A stretch of DNA of 64,000 nucleotides from Acinetobacter piscicola (GTDB taxonomy: Bacteria > Pseudomonadota > Gammaproteobacteria > Pseudomonadales > Moraxellaceae). Each line of letters begins with the position of its first letter. Within the stretch, counting starts at the first letter, position 1. Shown in pieces: positions 44,047-53,706 of the stretch. The translations under genes were made by a program, and so were the position numbers. The notes under the pieces are model-generated. The model did no database searches. It was given only the letters and a program-made list of their open reading frames with translations, and was not told the origin of the DNA. The stretch spans positions 1,612,001-1,676,000 of the forward strand of contig NZ_CP048659.1 in the NCBI RefSeq assembly GCF_015218165.1. The letters are read 5' to 3'.

Positions 44047-46251
44047 CTAGTTTTGAATGTGGGTGATTTTCCAAGCGCGATGGATTTTTTGATTGCGTTT
44101 AAAATCTAAGCCAATGGTTTCATTGCTGATTTCTTGTACATCATACATCGCTTCAATTTCCTCATCCATCTCAAAACCACGATAGTTGTTTGAGAAATAT
44201 AATGTACCTTGTGTGCTTAAACGATTCATTGCACGTTTAATCAATGAAATATGATCACGTTGTACATCAAAAGTACCATAGAACTTTTTCGAGTTTGAGA
44301 ATGTTGGGGGATCAATAAAAATTAAGTCATATTGCTCATGACCTTCTTTTAACCATTCAAAGCAGTCACTTGCAAAGAATTGATGTTGTTCATCTGCATG
44401 ATCAACAGTTAACCCATTCAAAACAAAGTTTTCTTTTGACCAATTTAGATAAGTATTCGATAAATCGACACTGGTTGTGCTCGCTGCACCACCTAAAGCT
44501 GCATGCAAGCTTGCTGTAGAAGTATAACTATACAAGTTGAGGAAATGTTTACCTTTGGCTTCTGCGGCAATACGTAAACGCATTTGACGATGATCTAAGA
44601 ATAAACCTGTGTCTAAATAATCAGTTAAATTGACTAAAATTTTCGCTTTACCTTCTTGTACGATAAAGCGCTTTGATGCGGTACTTTGTTTTAAATATTG
44701 AGTTTTACCTTCTTGGCGGGCACGTGTTTTGATGAAGATTGCATCACGACCTAGACCTGTAACTGCACGAATTGCAGCCAATGCGAGATTAAAACGTTTT
44801 TTAGCTTTTTCAGGATCAATGGTTTTTGGGGGAGCATATTCTTGTACATGTAGACGCTCACCATACAAATCTACTGCGACATTAAAGTCTGGTAAATCAG
44901 CATCATATAGACGTAAACAATGGATATTTTCTTTCACTGCCCACTTTTTCAAAGTTTGCATATTTTTTTGCAAACGATTGGTAAAGTCTTCTGCTCCTTC
45001 AATTTTTTCAAATTGTTGTGGCTGCCAGTCAGCAAGGAAAGGTTGAACCACAGTTGCAGGTTTAATATCGCCAAAACGGATATAAATTGGCAATTTACCA
45101 TTCATTAAACGTAAAATTTGTGGATGATTAAATGCAAGCACGTCTGCTTGTTCAACGGCAGCAGCAATCACAGCAGCATATTGATTTGGGAAATTCTTTT
45201 GTAAAAGTGCTGAAAGACCTAAATATAATGCACGGTTTGATGCTTTGTCACCCAAACGTTCACCATAGGGTGGGTTAGTGACCACAAACGCTGATTTACC
45301 TTCAGCTTTAAAATCAGGCCAATCTGCTAAGGTACGTTCTTCAATTTTGATTTGATCTAAAACGGATTCAAACCCTGCGGCAATGATATTTTGTTTGGTA
45401 GCCTTCACTGCTTCCCAGTCGGCATCGTAGGCATACAACTGAGGTAAGGGTTGTGCCATGGCATTTTTATGACGTTCAGCAGCTTCAGCTTTGATGCTCA
45501 TCCATAAATCATGATCGTGACCATTCCAACCTAAGAAACCAAAACGGCGTACCAAACCCGGCGCACGATCAGTCAAAATCATTAAAGATTCAATGATAAA
45601 GGTACCAGAACCACACATTGGATCGAGAATAATATCAGGATGGCGCTGTTTTAATTTGGCTTTTTGTAAAATTGCTGCAGCAAGGTTTTCTTTAATCGGA
45701 GCATCTGTCATATAACGACGATAACCGCGTTTATGCAAAGAATCACCTGATAAATCCAAACAATAAGTATGTTCGGTTTTACCTGCTAAAACGTATAGTG
45801 TAATTTCAGGTTGTTTAATATCAATACTTGGGCGTTTACCCACGGCTTCCATAAAGGAGTCAACTACACCATCTTTCACACGTAAAGTAGCGAATTGGGT
45901 ATTCACTTTAATATCACGTTCAACATGCAAACGAATAGCGAATGTACTTTGTGGTGCAAAAATTAGTGACCAGTCAAAATTGATTGCACCTTCATATAAC
46001 TCTTCAGCAACATCACGTGCATCATGTGTGAACTCTAGCTCATGCACATGGATTGGGGTTAATACCCGTGAAGCCAAACGTGACCACATACAAACACGAT
46101 AGGCTTGCTCAAGTGTTCCTTTAAAGATCAGGCGACCAGGAAAACGTTCAACATTTTCAACGCCTAAACCTTCTATTTCTTCTTGTAGTAAGGTTTCTAG
46201 TCCATCCGCACAGGTAACCCAATATGTAGAAAGACGTGGTTTCGAATTCAT
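44047..46251 (-). CDS. rlmL: Bifunctional 23S rRNA methyltransferase RlmKL
   Basis: A fused enzyme of about 734 residues. The N-terminal THUMP domain and RlmL methyltransferase (DPMCGSGTFIIESL, VVTNPPYGERLGDK) make m2G2445; the C-terminal RlmK part (FLDHRQMRLRIAAEAKGKHFLNLYSYTST, DLIFIDPPTFSNSKK) makes m7G2069 in 23S rRNA. I favour a start at MNSKPRLSTYW, or two codons upstream. Full-length and intact. Confidence 0.94.
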   Translation of the reverse strand: MNSKPRLSTYWVTCADGLETLLQEEIEGLGVENVERFPGRLIFKGTLEQAYRVCMWSRLASRVLTPIHVHELEFTHDARDVAEELYEGAINFDWSLIFAPQSTFAIRLHVERDIKVNTQFATLRVKDGVVDSFMEAVGKRPSIDIKQPEITLYVLAGKTEHTYCLDLSGDSLHKRGYRRYMTDAPIKENLAAAILQKAKLKQRHPDIILDPMCGSGTFIIESLMILTDRAPGLVRRFGFLGWNGHDHDLWMSIKAEAAERHKNAMAQPLPQLYAYDADWEAVKATKQNIIAAGFESVLDQIKIEERTLADWPDFKAEGKSAFVVTNPPYGERLGDKASNRALYLGLSALLQKNFPNQYAAVIAAAVEQADVLAFNHPQILRLMNGKLPIYIRFGDIKPATVVQPFLADWQPQQFEKIEGAEDFTNRLQKNMQTLKKWAVKENIHCLRLYDADLPDFNVAVDLYGERLHVQEYAPPKTIDPEKAKKRFNLALAAIRAVTGLGRDAIFIKTRARQEGKTQYLKQSTASKRFIVQEGKAKILVNLTDYLDTGLFLDHRQMRLRIAAEAKGKHFLNLYSYTSTASLHAALGGAASTTSVDLSNTYLNWSKENFVLNGLTVDHADEQHQFFASDCFEWLKEGHEQYDLIFIDPPTFSNSKKFYGTFDVQRDHISLIKRAMNRLSTQGTLYFSNNYRGFEMDEEIEAMYDVQEISNETIGLDFKRNQKIHRAWKITHIQN

Positions 46252-46438
46252 GAACATTTCCAAAGACAACAAAGCAATCGCATATTTTAACGTATTTTTA
46301 TGACGAAAACTTAGCGTTTACGTTCCGTATGAGGATTTATTTAAAAAAATCAGCAGACCACACTTAATTTAATGCTTTATTTTATATTTTTGCTTGAAAA
46401 ATAGACGCTGCATCCATATTTAAAAATCTATTCCAAAA

Positions 46439-47065
46439 ATGAAAACCATAAATATGTTGAGTCTTTTGTTTGCAATGACAACATTTTCTTTGTCAATGTC
46501 GATATCGCCCGGACCTGTAAATTTGACGATTCTCAGTAGCAGTATAAATTACGGGGTGAAAAAAACGTTTGCATTTATTTCAGGTGCAACGATTGGTTTT
46601 ACCTTATTACTCGCTGCCGTTTGTTTTGGTTTATATCAAATTATTGTGAACTATCCTATTTTATTGGATGCCATTACCATTTTGGGCACAGCATTATTGG
46701 TTTGGATTGGGTGGAATATTTTTAAAGCCGAAGGTGAAACAATCCAAACGTCCGAACAGGATCACGCTCAAATTCCAAATTTTATGCAAGGTATTTTGAT
46801 GCAATGGCTGAATCCGAAAGCGTGGATTGCGGCCGTTTCAGGCACCGCTTTATTTTCTGCCTCGCATAATCAATTTTATTTGGCATTGTTTGTGTTGATC
46901 TATTTTGTGGTCTGTTATCTCTCTTTGTTTATTTGGGGTGTTGCAGGGCAGAAATTAGCAGGATTTTTAAATATCGGACAACGTGCTAAAGTTTTTAATA
47001 TGATTATGGGCGCTGTCTTGATCGGAATTTCGTTGCAGATGTGCTGGCAGCATTTTTATTCATGA
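46439..47065 (+). CDS. LysE-family amino acid exporter
   Basis: A 208-residue membrane protein with six hydrophobic segments. The LysE/RhtB signature is SMSISPGPVNLTILSSSINYG near the N-terminus, with FISGATIGFTLLLAAVCFGL and QWLNPKAWIAA in the middle. It probably exports amino acids; the substrate is unknown. Confidence 0.88.
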   Translation: MKTINMLSLLFAMTTFSLSMSISPGPVNLTILSSSINYGVKKTFAFISGATIGFTLLLAAVCFGLYQIIVNYPILLDAITILGTALLVWIGWNIFKAEGETIQTSEQDHAQIPNFMQGILMQWLNPKAWIAAVSGTALFSASHNQFYLALFVLIYFVVCYLSLFIWGVAGQKLAGFLNIGQRAKVFNMIMGAVLIGISLQMCWQHFYS

Positions 47066-47170
47066 TCTAACTTAATTTATCTGAGTAAATATATCAGAGT
47101 CAAATGCTGTTTAAAGGATTTATTTTTGAATATCTGTTTAATTTTTATATAGATTTAGGCATCATCTATT

Positions 47171-47719
47171 ATGGGAAATGATAAACAAACTCAGTTAAGT
47201 GAATATGTTTACAGAGTGTATCTAGATTGGTTCTCTGTGGCAAAGGGTGGGCGAAAACAAACACCACTAGAAGGTCTTTATTATTGTACAACTGAATTGA
47301 AACAAGAACAGAGAGTTTCTAGTTGGAGTATTGTGCTTAAATTAGGTGAATATTCACAGGAAGCATTATTATGGTTTTTAGTAGATGCACAGCAAAGAGT
47401 GGCTATTGGTGATGTTATTGATTTAATGGAAGGTTCACGCTGTGTTGGGCAAGCAATCGTTTATTTGGTTGAGCTACAAAACATGTTGAATTTTTGGTTT
47501 GAAACATGTCAGATATGTGATGGTCAAGGGCGTTTAGTTTTATATATGGATGAAAAATATCATCGTCCGATTTTATGCTGTGATGAGTGTGATTTGGTGG
47601 TGAATTTACACAATCAAGAAAAATTGCATATAAGACAAGTGAAATTAGGGCATATAACTTTGGCGGATATTGGAAAATACAAGTTGGAACAATACGCACG
47701 TCACATATATAAAAAATAA
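47171..47719 (+). CDS. Protein of unknown function with C-terminal zinc-ribbon-like motif
   Basis: A 182-residue soluble protein. The C-terminal third has CQICDGQG and, 20 residues later, CCDECD, a likely zinc ribbon. The N-terminal part contains EYVYRVYLDWFSVAKGGRKQTP. Not recognised; nothing nearby suggests a role. Confidence 0.6.
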   Translation: MGNDKQTQLSEYVYRVYLDWFSVAKGGRKQTPLEGLYYCTTELKQEQRVSSWSIVLKLGEYSQEALLWFLVDAQQRVAIGDVIDLMEGSRCVGQAIVYLVELQNMLNFWFETCQICDGQGRLVLYMDEKYHRPILCCDECDLVVNLHNQEKLHIRQVKLGHITLADIGKYKLEQYARHIYKK

Positions 47720-47871
47720 TAAAATATTTAGAAATATTTGGTATATTTTTACTCATAAACCTCGCTATTTGATGCCAAAATCATCATTTTGATCTAAAAA
47801 TTAAGATTTCTGGAAATAAAATACAAAATCACCTTGTAGATGAATATCGTGCAAATAATTTAACATTTACT

Positions 47872-48162
47872 GTGGCAACACGTTTATATAATCGTTTTAG
47901 ACGTGTATCAGGGCGAGTGATTGATGTTAGATATCTAATTGAAAATAAAGAATATGCAGAATATGTTGTACAACAAGCACTTGTAACTAATGACTTAGAA
48001 TTAAAAGAAATATCAGAACAATTGTCCAAGCTTATTTATCTTGAAATTACACCTGTAAAAAACTCAGAAGATGAACTTTATGATCGATATGCCGCAGAAG
48101 TCACCGAGGAAGAAATTTATAAAGCACAAGTTCCTCATCACTATATTGGTGCACTCAGATAG
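47872..48162 (+). CDS. Small protein of unknown function, start uncertain
   Basis: 96 residues from GTG 47872 (MATRLYNRFRRVSGRVIDVRYLIENKEYAEYVVQQAL...). The frame is open further upstream to 47773 with plausible protein-like sequence (KISGNKIQNHLVDEYRANNLTF) but no ATG, so the gene may be 5'-truncated or use a non-standard start. Not recognised. Confidence 0.55.
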   Translation: MATRLYNRFRRVSGRVIDVRYLIENKEYAEYVVQQALVTNDLELKEISEQLSKLIYLEITPVKNSEDELYDRYAAEVTEEEIYKAQVPHHYIGALR

Positions 48163-48479
48163 TTTTTTTTGCATAATTTTAATTCTAAATTTCAAATTTA
48201 GCGTTAAAATTATGCTAAATGCAGGCAGCTATATATTGATTAAAACAAGTTAGATTGAGTGGCTTAAAAAGTTAACCTGCATATTCTTATATAAATCTAC
48301 CACTCATTCTCATTTCCCAAATACCACTTATTCCTGTTCCTAGTAGAGTACTAGGAGAAGCCTGTCGACACATCGCCAAAATCTATACAAGCAGTAAAGA
48401 CTTTCCTTTTAAGCTAGTCGAAAATTAATCCAAAAAAAAGCCCACACAATCGAGGGCTTTTTTACATCAGATGATATTT
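48163..48479. other. Intergenic region with hairpin and possible gene remnant
   Basis: Contains a 7-bp hairpin CCTAGTA-GAG-TACTAGG near 48337-48353. A plus-strand frame reading VLGEACRHIAKIYTSSKDFPFKLVEN then stop (48349-48429) may be the end of a lost gene. A terminator follows at 48436-48463. Confidence 0.4.
48434..48465. terminator. Terminator beyond the NERD gene
   Basis: AAAAAAGCCC and GGGCTTTTTT around a 10-nt loop, with A/T runs on both sides; it ends the minus-strand NERD unit. Confidence 0.8.
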
Positions 48480-49316
48480 TTAGCGACCAAAGATCAAACT
48501 AAATAAGTACCCAACACCTTCATCTTTCATACCATTAGCAATATGAAAAGCAATAGCTAAACAGATGATGACCGTTCCATAGAAAAACAGGTACGGTGCT
48601 AAAACACCTTTGAATTTCTTTTCCATTTGATCATGTAATGTGTATTTGATCGGAGCGGAACTTTGATCACGACTATTATCACTTGGAGTATCACGATCAT
48701 CTGACTGAATAAGATTGCGCTCTCTAGGAGCAACACCCTGATCCCAAGAATATTCTTTAAGTTTTAACTTGTTTACTAGGTATAAAATATCATCACTAGC
48801 AAGACTAATCCCCTTGGTATGGAGTCTAGACAAAGTATCCACTGAATTGGCAATATCGGTAACATAAAACCACTTTCTTACCGAATGAGACAAATCCATT
48901 TGCGTACTAGATAACTCATTCAGGATGATGCAACCACTAATAAAACCTAAGTTTTGGTCGGTAAACAATTCAGCACTTTTGAACCACTCTAAAACAGCAA
49001 ATCTGTTCTTCCGAATCTGAACAAATGGATTAATCTGAGAGCCACCCTGAACCTCAAGTTCACCATTAATCTGCCATTCCCCATTTTCCGACCCAACCAG
49101 ATTGCCGGAATAGTTTTTTAGGTCAATAACAATGATTGCTTCCTTGGTGAAAGCAATAACATCAACTTCTTGACCTGACCACATTGTGTTATAGAACAAA
49201 TAAATCCAATCTTCACTATTACCCCAATGAAGCTTCAATTGGGTTAATAAGTCTTCAAACATTTTTTGTTCATTTTTCAGGTGGCTAACATCACCATAAT
49301 ACGCATGAATAGTCAT
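48480..49316 (-). CDS. NERD-domain protein with C-terminal membrane segment
   Basis: A 278-residue protein. The N-terminal half is a nuclease-related domain with the PD-D/ExK-like core: MWSGQEVDVIAFTKEAIIVIDLKNYSGNLV, then NPFVQIRKNRFAVLEWF. One hydrophobic segment lies near residue 245-265 (LAPYLFFYGTVIICLAIAFHIA), so it is likely membrane-anchored. NERD proteins are candidate nucleases, sometimes in defence islands. It is 2 bp from the zinc-ribbon membrane protein gene upstream and co-transcribed with it. Confidence 0.8.
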   Translation of the reverse strand: MTIHAYYGDVSHLKNEQKMFEDLLTQLKLHWGNSEDWIYLFYNTMWSGQEVDVIAFTKEAIIVIDLKNYSGNLVGSENGEWQINGELEVQGGSQINPFVQIRKNRFAVLEWFKSAELFTDQNLGFISGCIILNELSSTQMDLSHSVRKWFYVTDIANSVDTLSRLHTKGISLASDDILYLVNKLKLKEYSWDQGVAPRERNLIQSDDRDTPSDNSRDQSSAPIKYTLHDQMEKKFKGVLAPYLFFYGTVIICLAIAFHIANGMKDEGVGYLFSLIFGR

Positions 49317-49318
49317 TA

Positions 49319-49741
49319 TTAATCCTCATCCGTATAAAACAAAACTTCACCGCATTTAGCACAAGAGTTGCGAATTTTGTAAGTATTGTTTTTTAACGCA
49401 TATCTGCGAATTGATGTACTTTCGCAAAAACAGCATTTCACAATATTTGTAGTCACAACACATTGAGGATATTCAGTCTTATACCATTCAAGTGTTTGGG
49501 TGTTACGAACAAAGCGCTGTCTCTGCCACCCAATTTGCCCAATTGTTCCGTGGTAATGGAAATACAATCCTGCTAGAGAGAAAACACCACCCCAAACCAA
49601 AAAGAACAAACCAGAATTACCACCCATCAACACGTAGTTATAAATTAACGCCGTGAAACCCACCGTCATAAAAAGACCAGTGAATATACTTGAAAAAATC
49701 ACCTTCTCATTCCACCTAAAGTTAAAAAATACTGCTTTCAA
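49319..49741 (-). CDS. Two-TM protein with C-terminal zinc ribbon
   Basis: A 140-residue protein with two hydrophobic segments (IFTGLFMTVGFTALIYNYVLM; GLFFLVWGGVFSLAGLYF) followed by a four-cysteine ribbon (VKCCFCESTSIRRYALKNN, then NSCAKCGEVLFY). It resembles DUF3592-like proteins in the IGQIGW...TEYP layout. It is paired with the NERD gene in one operon. Function unknown. Confidence 0.65.
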   Translation of the reverse strand: MKAVFFNFRWNEKVIFSSIFTGLFMTVGFTALIYNYVLMGGNSGLFFLVWGGVFSLAGLYFHYHGTIGQIGWQRQRFVRNTQTLEWYKTEYPQCVVTTNIVKCCFCESTSIRRYALKNNTYKIRNSCAKCGEVLFYTDED

Positions 49742-49946
49742 TTAATTTCTAATAACAAATCCAAAATAATCACATCAACCCAATACTTCTAATTTTCGAG
49801 CAATACATTGGTTGATTATAAGTCAAGTTGCGAAAAATTATGGTTTGAGCAATTTCATGATCCAACTATAGCTGATTACTTGACTCTTCAGTACACCAAA
49901 GACCTTAAAGAATGAAATTTTACAGGTATGTTTACGTACTGATATT

Positions 49947-50067
49947 TTTAGAATTTAGCTATATTGCTGATGCTGTAATGGATCAAATTTTACATAGGTC
50001 CTACGAATTAGAGATTAAAGGAAAATCATACAGAGAAAAAATTTACGCTGACAAAGGCAATAACTAA
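49947..50067 (+). pseudogene. Remnant of an IS21-type IstB ATP-binding protein
   Basis: The frame FSYIADAVMDQILHRSYELE followed by IKGKSYREK and a stop matches the C-terminal tail of IstB proteins (IADAILDRLxHxAxxIELKGxSxR). Only the last 40 residues remain, with no inverted repeats, so this is the scar of an old IS21-type insertion. Confidence 0.6.
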
Positions 50068-50186
50068 ATTTTTTGATTAAAGTAGCCTACTAGGAATAAG
50101 AATGACTGGTAGGCCATATATAGGAATGAGTGGCTGATTAATCCAGTAATTTGCAGTTAACCTCAATATTGAACTCAGGAATTCGT

Positions 50187-50660
50187 ATGAATAATATCTA
50201 TAAAATCAGTTGTATTTTTCTATTTTCAATCAGTTGCATGTCGGCTTTTGCAACTGAGGAAAATATTTATCGTGGTTTAGGGAAGGGAGCTGCTCAATTT
50301 CCTGATTTTAAAACTTTACAGCAAAAAGGTTTAATTCCAAATAAACCGACTGTTTCACGAGCGGATTATAATGATGTGTATCAGTTTAAAAAACCGTATC
50401 AATTTTTAGGTCAGAATTTTGTTTTATTGTTTGATGAATATATGTCTGAATATGCGGGTTGTTGTGTGAATGAAGGTTGGGGCGCTATTTTTGCCAAAGC
50501 TTCTGATTTAAAGCAGATTCAACAGTTTGCTCAAAGAAATCAATGTAAAATTGAAAAAATGGATTTGGACAGCAAATATTATTATGGTTATGAAGTTAAA
50601 AAATTAGCTAAAAACAAGGAATATTATGAGCTATCTTGTCGAGAAAATGATGTTGAATAG
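50187..50660 (+). CDS. Small exported protein of unknown function
   Basis: 157 residues from MNNIYKISCIFLFSISCMSAFATEE, a clear signal peptide with cleavage near residue 22. The mature part contains FLGQNFVLLFDEYMSEYAGCCVNEGWGAIFA and several cysteines. Similar small secreted proteins are found in Acinetobacter, but I cannot name a family. An upstream ATG at 50151 is less likely because it would bury the signal peptide. Confidence 0.65.
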   Translation: MNNIYKISCIFLFSISCMSAFATEENIYRGLGKGAAQFPDFKTLQQKGLIPNKPTVSRADYNDVYQFKKPYQFLGQNFVLLFDEYMSEYAGCCVNEGWGAIFAKASDLKQIQQFAQRNQCKIEKMDLDSKYYYGYEVKKLAKNKEYYELSCRENDVE

Positions 50661-50915
50661 AAAATCATATCAATGCTATGGCGATGATTGAACCGTCTTA
50701 TATTGATATTGCAACACTCAATAGTTTTGGTTCTAAATACGAAGTGAGCAGAGGTTGCTTGTGTACAAGATTGACTATTTTTAAGAAATATAATTAATTG
50801 AAAGTAAAAGATAAATATTAAAAAATTAAATATACTGTTATTTGCCCAAAACTTCATCTGCCAAAGCTGGGACATTTCTGTATAATACGTTGACTTAACG
50901 TATAAGGAATCTCTC

Positions 50916-51932
50916 ATGCACTTGGCGGCATTGCATACACCGAGCCAGATTCAACTCAATAAAGATGGAAATTTAAAACATTTCATCACCATCGAAGGTC
51001 TTTCCAAAGACACTCTCACCAAAATATTGGACACCGCGGCGTCCTTTTTTAATGATCAAAATCAGCTGATTACCAATAATTTATTGGAAGGTCGTACAGT
51101 GATGAATTTGTTCTTTGAAAATTCAACACGAACTCGTACTACATTTGAAGCTGCTGCAAAACGCTTGTCAGCAAACGTTTTAAATATTGATATTGCACGT
51201 TCAAGTACCTCAAAAGGTGAAACATTACGGGATACTTTGTGGAATCTTGAAGCGATGGCTGCGGATATTTTTGTGGTACGCCATTCTTCTTCAGGTGCAG
51301 CACATTTTATTGCTAAAGATGTTTGCCCACATGTTGCAATCATTAATGCAGGTGATGGTCGTCATGCACATCCAACCCAAGCAATGTTGGATATGTTGAC
51401 CATTCGCCGTGAAACAAAGAAAAAATTTGAAGACATTTCTATTGCGATTATTGGTGACATTAAACATTCACGTGTTGCACGTTCTGATATTGCCGCATTG
51501 CAAACTTTAGGGTGTAAAGATATTCGTGTGGTTGCGCCGAATACTTTGTTGCCACATGGCTTCAATCATTATGGTGAAGGCGTTCGTCTATTTAACAAAA
51601 TGGATGAAGGCATCAAAGATTGTGATGTGATCATTACTTTGCGTATTCAAAACGAACGGATTGATTCACCTGCGTTATCGTCACAAGCTGAATTTTATAA
51701 AATGTACGGTTTGAACAAAGAGCGCTTGGCTTTGGCAAAACCCGATTGTATCGTGATGCATCCTGGTCCAATGAATCGTGGTGTTGAAATTGATTCAAGT
51801 ATTGCAGATGGTGCACAGTCGGTGATTTTACATCAGGTCACCAATGGTATTGCAGTGCGAATGGCAGTGTTGGCATTGTCGATGCAAGGTCAGTTGCAAG
51901 AGCAAGGTTTGTTAGATGTGATCGCGGGTTAA
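50916..51932 (+). CDS. pyrB: Aspartate carbamoyltransferase catalytic subunit
   Basis: A 338-residue enzyme that makes carbamoyl aspartate in pyrimidine synthesis. Carbamoyl phosphate motif is [16 protein letters not shown]; substrate motifs [15 protein letters not shown] and [14 protein letters not shown] are present. The N-terminal extension and the pyrC-like gene one base downstream match the Pseudomonas-type dodecameric ATCase, which needs the inactive dihydroorotase for assembly. Confidence 0.96.
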   Translation: MHLAALHTPSQIQLNKDGNLKHFITIEGLSKDTLTKILDTAASFFNDQNQLITNNLLEGRTVMNLFFENSTRTRTTFEAAAKRLSANVLNIDIARSSTSKGETLRDTLWNLEAMAADIFVVRHSSSGAAHFIAKDVCPHVAIINAGDGRHAHPTQAMLDMLTIRRETKKKFEDISIAIIGDIKHSRVARSDIAALQTLGCKDIRVVAPNTLLPHGFNHYGEGVRLFNKMDEGIKDCDVIITLRIQNERIDSPALSSQAEFYKMYGLNKERLALAKPDCIVMHPGPMNRGVEIDSSIADGAQSVILHQVTNGIAVRMAVLALSMQGQLQEQGLLDVIAG

Positions 51933-51933
51933 G

Positions 51934-53187
51934 GTGAAAGTCATGTGTATTGTAAAAATTGAAAATGTCCGCGTCTTAGATCCCATCAAAAAAACAGACA
52001 GCGTAGACACTGTATTTATTGAAAATGGTCAATTATTAACGACACGTCCTGACCAAAGCCAAATTACGGAAGTCATTGATGGGCAAGGGAAATGGCTGAT
52101 GCCAACCATGGTTGATTTGTGTGCACGTTTGCGTGAACCAGGTCAACAGCAACATGGTACATTAAAGTCAGAAGGTAAAGCCGCACGTGAAAACGGTATT
52201 CTTCATGTGTTTACCCCACCTGATTCAAAGCCGATTGTACAAGACAATGGGGCTTTGATTCATGGCTTAGTAGAAAAAGCCATGTTGGATGGCGGGATCT
52301 ATTTACAAGTCATAGGTGCGCAAACGCAAGGTTTACTCGGCAAACAACCTGCAAATATGGCAGGATTGAAAAAAGGTGGATGTACAGCAGTTTCAAATGC
52401 TTATGCAACATTTGAAGACGATGATGTGGTGATTCGTACTTTAGAATATGCCGCAGGTTTGGACATGACCGTGGTGTTTTATGCAGAAGAGCATGAAATT
52501 GCCAAAGATGGTTGTGTGCATGAGGGTTTTATTGCATCTCGTCAAGGCTTGCCGATGATTCCTGCTTTGGCTGAAACGGTTGCGATTGCAAAATATCTGT
52601 TGATGATTGAAGCAACAGGCGTAAAAGCCCATTTTGGTCTACTTTCAAGTGGTGCATCTGTTGAATTAATTAAAAATGCCAAAGCCAAAGGTTTACCTGT
52701 CACTGCCGATGTTGCGATGCATCAATTGCATTTAACCGATGAGCTTATTGATGGTTTTAATTCTTTGGCACATGTACGCCCACCATTACGTTCAGAACAA
52801 GACAAACAATTGTTACGTCAAGCTGTAAAAGATGGCGTAATTGATGCGATTTGTACGCATCATGAACCTTTAAGTGGTTCGGCAAAACTTGCCCCTTTTG
52901 CTGAAACGCAACCAGGAATGACAGCCTTTGATAGTTATGTTTCTTTCGGTGTGCAATTGGTGGAAGAAGGCTTATTTACCCCACTAGAATGGGTTGAAAA
53001 AGTGACCATTGCACCTGCACGAGTGGCAAATATGACTGAAACTTGGCAGCAACAAGCAGGTTTGGTTTTAGTTGATCCTGAACTTAAATGGTCAATCAAT
53101 AAAGACAGCATTTTGTCGCATGGTAAAAATACCCCTTTAATTGATCAAACCATTAAAGGTAAAGTGGTTAAAACTTTTATTGCTTAA
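51934..53187 (+). CDS. Dihydroorotase-like protein (PyrC', probably inactive)
   Basis: A 417-residue amidohydrolase of the dihydroorotase class (LMPTMVDLCARLREPGQQQHGTLKSEGKAA, MTAFDSYVSFGVQLV). The metal-binding DxHxHLREPG is changed to DLCARLREPG, losing both histidines, and the late DH motif reads CTHHEPL. So it should not bind the catalytic zinc. In Pseudomonas a similar pyrC' is needed for PyrB assembly, and the adjacent pyrB here fits that role. Start at 51943 is also possible. Confidence 0.85.
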   Translation: MKVMCIVKIENVRVLDPIKKTDSVDTVFIENGQLLTTRPDQSQITEVIDGQGKWLMPTMVDLCARLREPGQQQHGTLKSEGKAARENGILHVFTPPDSKPIVQDNGALIHGLVEKAMLDGGIYLQVIGAQTQGLLGKQPANMAGLKKGGCTAVSNAYATFEDDDVVIRTLEYAAGLDMTVVFYAEEHEIAKDGCVHEGFIASRQGLPMIPALAETVAIAKYLLMIEATGVKAHFGLLSSGASVELIKNAKAKGLPVTADVAMHQLHLTDELIDGFNSLAHVRPPLRSEQDKQLLRQAVKDGVIDAICTHHEPLSGSAKLAPFAETQPGMTAFDSYVSFGVQLVEEGLFTPLEWVEKVTIAPARVANMTETWQQQAGLVLVDPELKWSINKDSILSHGKNTPLIDQTIKGKVVKTFIA

Positions 53188-53260
53188 TGCCATTCGATGT
53201 ATTTCACAAGAGTTTTAAATAAGCTCTTGTGAAAATGCACAATTTTTAAATGTTTTGTTT

Positions 53261-53602
53261 TTATTTGTCTGCTTTTATTCCTGCCACAATTAAGTCAATA
53301 ACTGAATCGGCATAATTTTTTAAAGCCTATTTCATCCTCAGGTTGGGCTAGAAATCTTAATGCACCTTGTGTAATGATGGCCACCAAGTTGCGACTTGTA
53401 TTTTCATCGTCTAAATTTGCTCGAAAAATACCTAATTTTAAGCCATGTTTTAAATAATTGAAGCTAAACGTTTCACAATATCTGTGAAAGCCTTTTGAGG
53501 ATAACCATGTTCGGAAAACTCTAAAAAAGCAGCGTTGAGACTATAGGCTTGCAATTATAAGCGTTGCCCTTCGGCAAGACTTAAATGTATCGTTTCAGAC
53601 AT
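53261..53602 (-). pseudogene. Degraded TetR-family regulator gene
   Basis: Minus strand fragments from ATG 53602 read MSETIHLSLAEGQRL, stop, AYSLNAAFLEFSEHGYP, then shifted frames with GLKLGIFRANLDDENTSRNLVAIITQGALRF and YADSVIDLIVAGIKAD. These are C-terminal TetR segments broken by stops and frameshifts; no DNA-binding domain is left. It lies upstream of the monooxygenase gene and may once have regulated it. Confidence 0.6.
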
Positions 53603-53706
53603 AGGCGAAAAGTACCAAAAAATAATTCAAACTGTCCAACAATGGAAATTGACAAGCTATTCTGTTTTTGACATGGTACTCCTATTGTTTGTATTTTAAG
53701 CGTTTT

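Noticed and set aside
44729..45046. 105-codon plus-strand ORF inside rlmL
   Set aside because: Antisense shadow of a conserved enzyme gene.
48349..48429. Short frame VLGEACRHIAKIYTSSKDFPF as a gene
   Set aside because: No start codon and no recognised family; at most the tail of a lost gene.
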